Shown here piece by piece: positions 1 to 5,082 of a stretch of 5,384 nucleotides of DNA; the first letter of the stretch is position 1, and each line of letters opens with the position of its first letter. A program made the translations under genes and the position numbers. The stretch is from an uncultured Desulfomonile sp. (GTDB lineage Bacteria; Desulfobacterota; Desulfomonilia; Desulfomonilales; Desulfomonilaceae): positions 1 through 5,384 of the forward strand of contig CAINUH010000165.1 of the NCBI GenBank assembly GCA_903853735.1, given 5' to 3'. The notes under the pieces were generated by a model. It did not search any database and was not told where the DNA came from. It was given only the letters and a program-made list of their open reading frames with translations.

Positions 1-1
1 C

Positions 2-1003
2 CTGGTTATATTTCTTTTACTTTACCCGTCCACATTGCCGGCAGCCATGGAGCAGCGCACCGCACTGGTCATCGGCAACAGCGCCTATCAATCCGGACCC
101 CTGAGTAATCCGGTAAATGACGCCGCTGATATTGCCGCCATGCTGAAGAAACTCGGGTTTGCCGTCACTCTCAAGACAGATGCAGGCTTACAGGAAATGG
201 ACGAGGCCATTGAGACGTTCGGCAATAACCTGAAGAAAGGCGGCGTGGGATTGTTTTACTATGCCGGACATGGAATCCAGGTCAATGGAATAAACTACCT
301 GGTGCCGATTGGTGCAAAAATAAACAAAGAGACGGATGTCAAATACCAAGCTGTCGATGCCAATAAAATCCTCGATGAAATGGCAACTGCCAACAACGGT
401 CTGAATATCGTCATGCTCGATGCCTGCCGCGATAATCCCTTTGCCCGGAGTTTCAGGAGCGCCTCAAGGGGGTTGGCGATCGTCAGCAGCGCTCCGTCCG
501 GAACCTTTATTTCCTATTCCACAAGCCCCGGAAACGTGGCCCGGGATGGCGATGGGCGCAACAGTCCTTACACGTCCGCATTGCTCGACTATATGCAAGC
601 CCCCGGACTGACGATTAGCGATGTGTTCATCAATGTGCGCACCAAAGTGAAGAAGGAAACCGGTCAGGTTCCCTGGGAGCTGTCATCCCTGGAGGGGCAG
701 TTCTACTTCGCGCCGCAAAGCAGCAGCCCCAATAGCCTGGCCGAAATTACTTCCCACACGTCGAGATCGGACTCCTATTCCGATACCGAGGCGATACTGC
801 GCAAGAAGGAAGCCCTGGATAGGGAGAAACAGGAACTGGAACGAGAAAGGCAGGAATTGGCAAGACAGAAGGCCTTAGATGCGGAGAGAAGGGAGTTGGA
901 TGCAGAGCGCAGCAAGCTGGCCGAGGAGAAGAAACAGCTTGCCATGGGTAATCGCCCTCTCAACCCACAGTCAAGGAGACCGCCAGGAACGGCCGGTTCA
1001 TAG
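2..1003 (+). CDS. Secreted caspase-family (peptidase C14) protein with C-terminal coiled coil; 5' partial and probably frameshifted at the 3' end
   Basis: This is a caspase-fold cysteine peptidase, a family that cleaves after basic or acidic residues; the substrate here is unknown. The frame is open to the left edge. Bases 2-46 encode a hydrophobic run (LVIFLLLLYPSTLPAA) that looks like the core and cleavage region of a signal peptide, so the true start lies outside the window and the TTG at 35 is not a credible start. Counting that TTG as residue 1, the fold begins at ALVIGNSAY (10-18). The predicted catalytic dyad is His79 in YYAGHG (bases 269-271) and Cys131 in DACRDNP (bases 425-427), followed by the conserved VPWELSSLEGQFYF end of the domain (212-225). 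Residues 250-303 are a Glu/Lys/Arg-rich coiled coil. After about base 950 the protein becomes an unrelated Pro/Arg tail ending at TAG 1001-1003, while a DUF1566 domain continues in another frame. Both catalytic residues are intact, so a truncated product could still be active. Confidence 0.9.
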   Translation: MVIFLLLYPSTLPAAMEQRTALVIGNSAYQSGPLSNPVNDAADIAAMLKKLGFAVTLKTDAGLQEMDEAIETFGNNLKKGGVGLFYYAGHGIQVNGINYLVPIGAKINKETDVKYQAVDANKILDEMATANNGLNIVMLDACRDNPFARSFRSASRGLAIVSSAPSGTFISYSTSPGNVARDGDGRNSPYTSALLDYMQAPGLTISDVFINVRTKVKKETGQVPWELSSLEGQFYFAPQSSSPNSLAEITSHTSRSDSYSDTEAILRKKEALDREKQELERERQELARQKALDAERRELDAERSKLAEEKKQLAMGNRPLNPQSRRPPGTAGS

Positions 1004-1398
1004 CCTATGACAACGGGACGGTTCTGGATACGCTGACGAATCTGATGTGGGCCGTGAAAGACAACGGGAGCGACATAAACTGGGCGGACGCCAAGTCCTA
1101 TTGCGAGCATTACCGCGGGGGCGGCTATACCGACTGGAGGATGCCGACGCCGCGTGAATTAGGGGGATTGCACGATAAGTCTAAAACTTATAAGTCTGAA
1201 TGTCGTGGTCCTTTTGGCGGCACCTACGATATTCATACGGCAGAATTAATTCGTATGACATGCAGTTTCTTATGGACTTCGGAAACCGGTTCCGACGACG
1301 ATGCGCGTGTCGTCGATTTCGAACGTGGCGTAATGCCTTTAATTTACAGGTCGGGGGGCAGCTACCACCGGGCACTCCCGGTGCGTTCCGGTAAATGA
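952..1398 (+). pseudogene. DUF1566 (Lcl C-terminal) domain, detached by frameshift from the caspase gene
   Basis: This stretch is open in the frame one base back from the caspase frame, from just after TAA 949-951 to TGA 1396-1398. It encodes a typical DUF1566 domain: GRFIAYDNGTVLDT (bases 991-1032), NLMWAVKDNGSDINWADAKSY, the GGYTDWRMPTPREL core, TCSFLWTSET and the ending ALPVRSGK. The domain is named from the C-terminal region of Legionella Lcl and is usually an exported, adhesin- or lectin-like module; its ligand here is unknown. The first ATG (1045) falls after the conserved GRFIAYDNGTVLDT segment, and I see no ATG, GTG or TTG between 952 and 1045 in this frame, so independent translation of a whole domain is unlikely. 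A one-base loss between about 952 and 985 would rejoin it to the coiled coil. I see no X XXY YYZ slippery heptamer there. A sequencing or assembly error could also explain the break. Confidence 0.8.
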
Positions 1399-1461
1399 GT
1401 CCATTTATCGCTTCCTCACCTCGACGGGGTGATGAACGGTTGAAAAGATTTCCGTACCCGT
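1399..1461. other. Convergent intergenic gap between the DUF1566 segment and the SRPBCC gene
   Basis: The two stop codons face each other across 63 bp. The gap contains a short inverted repeat, TCACC and GGTGA around a 7-base loop near 1418-1434, but no T-tract follows on either strand, so it is not a convincing intrinsic terminator. A stronger hairpin lies just inside the DUF1566 end: CACCGGG (1366-1372) and CCCGGTG (1377-1383) around CACT, also without a T-tract. Confidence 0.4.
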
Positions 1462-1872
1462 TTACTTTTCCATCTCTTTCTTGAGATTATCAAGCTCCAA
1501 CCGGTTGTTCTTGTAAGTCTTATCAAAGACCTTTTTATCGTCAAAGTTTTTTGATCTGATCGTATGCACGACAATAGTCCCAACCGGCGTCTCCGTCAGG
1601 TCATAACCCACATCAACGGCATAAGGCTGTTCTTGGGTGATCCACGCCACCCGCGTCGGCGGTTTGTATTCCGTGATTTCAGTCGGGTTCTCGGTGCCGA
1701 TGCCGTGGTGCTTCTGGACAAACTTCACGCCTGCACCGATCCTTTGGGTGGTTAAAAACTTAATACTGGCTACAAAAGTGGCGTACTGGGGATGCGTTGA
1801 AACATCTGCGATATAATTGAATACCTTCTTTATAGGGGCTTCAATTTCCACTTGCAGTTTCATCTCGGCCAT
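1462..1872 (-). CDS. SRPBCC-fold (START/polyketide cyclase-like) small protein
   Basis: The product is a 136-aa soluble protein of the SRPBCC superfamily, whose members form a helix-grip fold around a hydrophobic ligand cavity. The ligand and reaction cannot be told from the sequence. The N-terminal strand and first helix carry the superfamily signature, VEIEAPIKKVFNYIADVSTHPQY (residues 8-30). It continues through strand-rich segments such as RVAWITQEQ and GTIVVHTIRS to a charged C-terminal helix (about 112-136). There is no signal peptide, so it is probably cytoplasmic. I chose the ATG at 1872 because GGAGGG sits 7 nt upstream. A longer reading from 1923 would add 17 residues that match nothing in the fold and has no RBS. 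The gene lies downstream of the group II intron on the same strand and may have its own promoter in the 3' exon. Length is normal for single-domain SRPBCC proteins. Confidence 0.8.
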   Translation of the reverse strand: MAEMKLQVEIEAPIKKVFNYIADVSTHPQYATFVASIKFLTTQRIGAGVKFVQKHHGIGTENPTEITEYKPPTRVAWITQEQPYAVDVGYDLTETPVGTIVVHTIRSKNFDDKKVFDKTYKNNRLELDNLKKEMEK

Positions 1873-1879
1873 CAGGTTA

Positions 1880-1885
1880 CCCTCC
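1880..1885 (-). promoter_or_regulatory. Shine-Dalgarno site of the SRPBCC gene
   Basis: On the minus strand this reads GGAGGG, 7 nt before the ATG at 1872. It decides the start: the upstream in-frame ATG at 1923 has no comparable site. Confidence 0.8.
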
Positions 1886-1923
1886 GTTAAAATATTTGAA
1901 CCCTTTGCCTCTGGTTTCGTCAT

Positions 1924-1952
1924 CGAATATCATTTAACAGGTTGGATCTCAA
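1924..1952 (-). promoter_or_regulatory. Possible sigma-70-type promoter for the SRPBCC gene
   Basis: On the minus strand TTGAGA (1952-1947, five of six bases of the -35 consensus) is followed after 17 bases by TATTCG (1929-1924, a weak -10 hexamer) with a TG one base before it, as in an extended -10. Transcription would begin near 1917, giving a leader of about 45 nt that contains the RBS. The element lies between the intron's 3' end and the gene, so the SRPBCC gene could be expressed without read-through from the intron. This is pattern matching only. Confidence 0.3.
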
Positions 1953-1976
1953 GCAGAATCGCCGAAGGCTTCGGGT

Positions 1977-2010
1977 GAGTGGCGCAGGGGAACTCCCCCC
2001 CTGCGCTCTC
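1977..2010 (-). ncRNA. Group II intron domain VI hairpin
   Basis: On the minus strand, GCGCAGGGG (2006-1998) and CCCCTGCGC (1990-1982) form a perfect 9-bp stem closed by a 7-base loop. An outer GAG (2010-2008) can pair with CTC (1979-1977), leaving A2007 opposite C1981-A1980. A1980 is therefore the best candidate for the bulged branch-point adenosine, about 6-8 nt from the 3' splice site depending on where the intron ends. Confidence 0.7.
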
Positions 2011-2013
2011 TCA

Positions 2014-2047
2014 GAACCGTACATGAATCTCTCGACTCATACGGCTC
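2014..2047 (-). ncRNA. Group II intron domain V
   Basis: The 34-nt minus-strand hairpin starts GAGCCGTATG and ends TGTACGGTTC, which form the 10-bp lower stem (including G-U pairs) with the catalytic AGC triad at bases 2-4. A 4-bp upper stem AGTC/GATT carries a GAGA (GNRA) tetraloop, and a 2-nt CA bulge sits on the 3' side. Size, triad, bulge and tetraloop all match the catalytic core of group II introns. It starts only 3 nt after the maturase stop codon. Confidence 0.95.
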
Positions 2048-2050
2048 CCA

Positions 2051-3298
2051 TTATCCAGCCGTTGGTCTTATGCCAAACTGCCAATGCGGGAACAACTGGG
2101 GTTGCCTTTTAGCTATTCCCCCCAACCAATATACCGCTCTGGTTAGATGGCTTTTCAACCTTTTAAATTTCCTCCTCGCCCATCTGACCAGTATATTGTT
2201 CAGATGTTGCAAGGTTGGATACAGCGCAGATTTATAAAAGCTTCCGTAGTAGTTTATCCACCCTCTTACTATTGGGCTGACTACCTTGGCCAAATCTTCC
2301 AAGGATTTATCACTCCTCAGATGCAGTTGCCATCGCCGACTCTTTTGTCTCATCTCTTTTCCTGCCTTACTGCTTACTCCAGGGGAAAAGCTGATGAAGT
2401 ATCTCCCCTTTCGATCCTTCGATTTCCTAGGCCGGAAAGTGAAGCCCAAAAAATCAAAGCTTATCGAAGGGTATTCTTCCCTGCGGTTAGAATCTTTGCA
2501 GTAGACAATGCGAGTCTTTTCCGGGTGAAGCTCTAACTTGCATTCCCCGAATCTGACTTCCAGCGCTTTCCTTAGTGCAATCGCTTCTGGTTTCGTCCGG
2601 CAATGCACAATTCCATCATCAGCGTAGCGGCAGAAGGGAAGCTCAGGATAGTTCCGTTTCATCCAGACATCAAACACATAATGCAGAAAAAGATTGGACA
2701 GAACCGGGCTTATTACACCACCCTGCGGCGTTCCCTTCGTCCTCTCCATCAGTGTGCCGTCAGCTTTCTGAAACGGCGCCTTCAACCATCTATCGATGTA
2801 CAGAAGTATCCATTTGCTGTCCGTATGCTTTCTTACTGCCCGCAGCAGAAGTTCATGGTCAATATTATCGAACAGACCTTTGATATCGAATTCAAGCACC
2901 CAGTTGTATCGCCAGCATCGCTGCCTTGTTACGCCTACTGCCTGAATCGCCGATTTATTTGGCCTGTACCCGTATGAGTCTTCGTGAAAGTGTGGCTCTA
3001 CCATTGGCTCAAAGTTCAACTTTGTCACCATCTGCGCCACTCTGTCAGACACCGAAGGAATACCGAGCATTCTCTCCCCACCTGTCTTTTTCGGTATCGA
3101 TACCGTCCTGACCGGTAATGGGAAGTAACTTCCCGATGTCATACGATTCCAGATTCTGTAGAGATTGTTTTTCAGGTTTCTCTCAAAATCTGTTATTGAC
3201 TCATGGTCTACACCTGCCGCTCCCTGGTTCGCTTTTACATGTTTCCACGCCTCTACGACAACCTCCTTGGAAATCTCAAACGGCTTTGCCTTCTTCAC
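2051..3298 (-). CDS. ltrA: Group II intron-encoded reverse transcriptase/maturase (LtrA family), lacking the HNH endonuclease domain
   Basis: The 415-aa protein binds its intron RNA, assists splicing, and copies the intron into DNA after reverse splicing. The RT domain spans about residues 10-330. It includes the IPKKTGGERMLGIPSVSDR block (68-86), DSYGYRPNKSA (107-117), FDIKGLFDNI with the first catalytic Asp138, the group II-type GTPQGGVISP (189-198) and RYADD with Asp227 and Asp228. The maturase (X/GIIM) domain follows, with VRGWINYYG (344-352) and a basic helix near 370-385. The protein ends at RPTAG with no Cys/His-rich DNA-binding or HNH nuclease region, so priming probably uses a nick or a nascent strand at the replication fork. 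The start is GTG at 3298: GGGAGG lies 5 nt upstream and an in-frame TGA lies just before it. The stop TAA is followed after TGG by domain V. There are no frameshifts and all RT catalytic residues are present. Confidence 0.95.
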   Translation of the reverse strand: MKKAKPFEISKEVVVEAWKHVKANQGAAGVDHESITDFERNLKNNLYRIWNRMTSGSYFPLPVRTVSIPKKTGGERMLGIPSVSDRVAQMVTKLNFEPMVEPHFHEDSYGYRPNKSAIQAVGVTRQRCWRYNWVLEFDIKGLFDNIDHELLLRAVRKHTDSKWILLYIDRWLKAPFQKADGTLMERTKGTPQGGVISPVLSNLFLHYVFDVWMKRNYPELPFCRYADDGIVHCRTKPEAIALRKALEVRFGECKLELHPEKTRIVYCKDSNRREEYPSISFDFLGFTFRPRKSKDRKGRYFISFSPGVSSKAGKEMRQKSRRWQLHLRSDKSLEDLAKVVSPIVRGWINYYGSFYKSALYPTLQHLNNILVRWARRKFKRLKSHLTRAVYWLGGIAKRQPQLFPHWQFGIRPTAG

Positions 3299-3578
3299 CG
3301 GTTCCTCCCATCAACTGGTTGACCTGTGAATCCGGCTGAATAACCCACCCCCTTCGCTCCAGACGCATTACCATCCTTCGTCGCTACTACGAGGTGGTCC
3401 GCCCCTGTGTTCCGCATCGGTACTCTCATTCTTGTGGGTCCTCCACTTGAATTTCTCCCTTACCATCGGAACGACAGGTTCCCGCGTTGCACATGAAAGC
3501 CTGAATCAAGTTCACGCCGCCTCCATACCGGATGCCGCTCAGTCTGTAAGCAGGTTTCATCTGAGCTCGTCCCGAGAC

Positions 3579-3585
3579 TACGTAA
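3579..3585 (-). other. EBS1 of the group II intron
   Basis: The minus strand reads TTACGTA inside domain I, flanked by GGGG and GTCTCGGG. It is the exact reverse complement of the last seven bases of the 5' exon (TACGTAA, 3812-3806). It lies about 220 nt into the intron, a normal place for EBS1. Confidence 0.8.
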
Positions 3586-3666
3586 CCCCTCGGTTTTGAC
3601 ATCGTCTGGTGCTTTTCGACACGTGATCAGCGGTTCACTTGTGTTCGTCTCCTTGATTCTCACCTG

Positions 3667-3673
3667 ACAAGGT
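3667..3673 (-). other. Candidate EBS2 of the group II intron
   Basis: The minus strand reads ACCTTGT, exactly complementary to ACAAGGT in the 5' exon (3823-3817), which lies 4 nt upstream of IBS1. It is about 82 nt before EBS1, a sensible spacing. The call is weakened because CCTTG can also pair locally with CAAGG (3682-3678). A second 6-nt match, CACCTT at 3734-3729 with AAGGTG of the exon, is an alternative. Confidence 0.4.
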
Positions 3674-3805
3674 CTAGCCTTGCCTTTTCCTTAACGCTCA
3701 CCACAATGGCTCTTTACCAATGCAGCTTAAGGTGGTTTGAAGCCCGTTCCTACAAACCGACTTCGAGGGGCCTACCCTCATCTTTCATGCACCTTCGCGG
3801 CGCAC

Positions 3806-3823
3806 TTACGTATAGCACCTTGT
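3806..3823 (-). other. Intron target site in the 5' exon (IBS1 and candidate IBS2)
   Basis: IBS1 is TACGTAA at 3812-3806, directly abutting the intron GTGCG. The proposed IBS2 is ACAAGGT at 3823-3817. The 5' exon is the non-coding region downstream of the dipeptidase gene, with no strong terminator hairpin immediately before the insertion point. Confidence 0.6.
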
Positions 3824-3938
3824 GTTCTCATCCGTAGATTCTTGTGGGGCCTATGAATTAACGGTTATAATCTGAATTGTAAGAGTCATCATAAGGGATG
3901 CCTCAGCAGTGTCAGATTCCAATTTCAGATTGAATCAT

Positions 3939-5030
3939 CTAACCGATGCAGCTTTGGAGCAACCGAAACAGATTCCCCCCCATGTACGCTGCGATCTCGT
4001 CATGGGAAAACCCGACCTCTTGCATGGCGGTTGCGAGATAGGTCAAGTCCCTGATGTCACGGTACCCCGTGATGTGATTGAAGCTCGGCCATCCCCCATC
4101 TGTTCCCAGGCCGACATGTATCATCCCTAGTCGCTGCTTCATCTCCAGAATTTCCCGCGCCCAGTCTCCAAAGGTCATACGGATGGTGCTCGGCGACCGG
4201 TACCCCTGCGGCCAAGTGCAGATCACACCACCGGTCTTTGCCACCAGTTCCATGTCCCTCCAAGTCCGCATCCGACCACAGCGCTCAGCGTTGTTGCCGG
4301 CGCAAGGGCTTGTGTGAGAATCCAGGAGCGGACGGGTCGTCATCTCCACGACCTGATGAAGTGTTGTAGCGTTGGCATGTGCCAAATCCACAACCATGCC
4401 TAACCCCTGCATTCGCTCAACAATCTTCCGTCCAGCGGGACTCAAGCCGTTGTTCCGCGGGGTCGAATCCGACCCCGGCTGCGGCATCGCGTCTCCGATT
4501 TCGTTGTTATGGGTATGGACTAGCGTGATCATTCTGACGCCGTACCGATAGAACTCGTCGACCCTCTCCGGCTTCCCTTCCAGGGGGTCTCCCCCCTCGA
4601 TAGAGAAAATGGCACCAGGCGGAGAGATGGGTCCTGTGGCCTTCGGCACATCGGAAGCCTTGAGCACCAGTTTAATCTTTCCTGAACGTAAATCGTATTT
4701 CCACGAGTCCAATTGTGTCATCACACTGGTATACTCGGAACCTTTCAATCGCCCACCGCGTGCGTACACTTGATCACCTACGGCGGCAAAGCAACTGGCA
4801 ACCATCCCCAATTCCTTCATATACTCTATGGTGGAGGTATAGGGGGGTCGCTCGGAGTAGGAGCATTGACAGTCCCAGTCAGGATGGGAGTGGGCATCAA
4901 TGATTTGGATGTCTCCGAAAAGCGCCGTGGCCTTTTGGCTGCGGATGGTCTCGGCACAGGAGGTGAGATTCCCTAAGGCCAAAGACAGGCCACAAAATCC
5001 GGAGTAGCGTAAGAATTGCCGACGGTTCAT
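3939..5030 (-). CDS. Tat-exported lipoprotein of the membrane dipeptidase (peptidase M19) family
   Basis: The 363-aa product is a metal-dependent dipeptidase-like hydrolase related to renal dipeptidase, with a TIM-barrel amidohydrolase fold. Its true substrate is unknown. The N-terminus NRRQFLR is a twin-arginine motif, followed by a hydrophobic stretch and the lipobox LTSC (Cys25), so it is predicted to be folded, exported by Tat and lipid-anchored outside the cytoplasm. M19 hallmarks in order are DAHSHPD (45-51), SIEGG with Glu145 as bridging ligand, TLVHTHNNEIGD (169-180), GLSPAGRKIVERM then DLAH (His218), DSHTS (His239), GLGTDGG (Asp311) and the GGNLFRLL ending. The first ligand motif is H-S-H rather than the usual H-x-D. 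The ATG at 5030 is chosen because AGGAGG lies 6 nt upstream and the signal peptide begins there. An in-frame extension to 5192 would bury the signal. Length is close to the M19 norm. Confidence 0.88.
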   Translation of the reverse strand: MNRRQFLRYSGFCGLSLALGNLTSCAETIRSQKATALFGDIQIIDAHSHPDWDCQCSYSERPPYTSTIEYMKELGMVASCFAAVGDQVYARGGRLKGSEYTSVMTQLDSWKYDLRSGKIKLVLKASDVPKATGPISPPGAIFSIEGGDPLEGKPERVDEFYRYGVRMITLVHTHNNEIGDAMPQPGSDSTPRNNGLSPAGRKIVERMQGLGMVVDLAHANATTLHQVVEMTTRPLLDSHTSPCAGNNAERCGRMRTWRDMELVAKTGGVICTWPQGYRSPSTIRMTFGDWAREILEMKQRLGMIHVGLGTDGGWPSFNHITGYRDIRDLTYLATAMQEVGFSHDEIAAYMGGNLFRLLQSCIG

Positions 5031-5036
5031 CTTGCC

Positions 5037-5042
5037 CCTCCT
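5037..5042 (-). promoter_or_regulatory. Shine-Dalgarno site of the dipeptidase gene
   Basis: The minus strand reads AGGAGG, 6 nt before the ATG at 5030. With the Tat signal starting at that ATG, it rules out the longer reading from 5192. Confidence 0.85.
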
Positions 5043-5054
5043 CTGCACAGTTCT

Positions 5055-5082
5055 AGAATACACTAGTCTCAATATCGCACAA
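5055..5082 (-). promoter_or_regulatory. Weak promoter candidate for the dipeptidase gene
   Basis: On the minus strand TTGTGC (5082-5077) and TATTCT (5060-5055) are 16 bases apart, matching the -35 and -10 consensus only partly. The surrounding AT-rich DNA fits a promoter region, but the real start of transcription may lie elsewhere. Confidence 0.2.

Larger units (their letters stand above)
1975..3805 (-). mobile_element. Complete-looking group II intron (about 1.83 kb) with maturase ORF
   Basis: This is a self-splicing retroelement that moves by reverse splicing of its RNA into DNA followed by reverse transcription. On the minus strand it begins with GTGCGCCGCG at 3805, matching the bacterial GUGYG 5' consensus. 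Domains I-III fill 3299-3805, the maturase ORF occupies domain IV, and domains V and VI lie at 2014-2047 and about 1977-2010. The 5' boundary is supported by a 7-nt exact complement between the last seven exon bases and an internal EBS1. The 3' end follows CACTCAC at about 1975, with an uncertainty of 1-2 nt. It lies between two same-strand genes and breaks neither. All parts needed for splicing and mobility are visible and the ORF is intact, so it may be recent or active. The intron class is not certain; the IEP lacks an endonuclease domain, as in classes C to F. Confidence 0.9.
3299..3805 (-). ncRNA. Group II intron 5' region (domains I-III and start of IV)
   Basis: These 507 bases carry no gene on either strand that I can support. 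As minus-strand RNA they begin GTGCGCCGCGAAGGTGC and contain the EBS1 candidate (3579-3585) at intron positions 221-227. They end in the RBS GGGAGG (3304-3309) of the maturase. A short minus-strand reading frame at 3460-3663 and overlapping plus-strand frames here are chance openings inside the ribozyme. Confidence 0.8.

Noticed and set aside
2..1398. A caspase-based antiphage system
   Set aside because: The caspase is predicted to be exported and has no adjacent sensor, gasdermin, TPR or nucleotide-signalling gene in the window.
1873..1923. A longer N-terminus for the SRPBCC protein starting at 1923
   Set aside because: The extra 17 residues match nothing in the fold, there is no RBS, and the possible promoter abuts that start.
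952..3298. A diversity-generating retroelement, with DUF1566 as the variable protein and the nearby reverse transcriptase
   Set aside because: The RT carries group II hallmarks (GTPQGG, a maturase domain, domain V directly downstream) and I see no template/variable repeat pair with adenine-specific changes. It is separated from DUF1566 by an unrelated gene on the opposite strand.
2147..3339. Several plus-strand reading frames opposite the maturase
   Set aside because: They are antisense shadows of the intact RT gene, with no RBS support or recognisable domains.
3460..3663. A 67-aa minus-strand reading frame
   Set aside because: It lies wholly inside intron domains I-III, overlaps EBS1 and has no protein-like motif.
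3860..3950. An intrinsic terminator after the dipeptidase gene
   Set aside because: A bulged hairpin (GATTC ... GAATC) can be drawn just after the stop, but it is A/T-rich and no U-tract follows.
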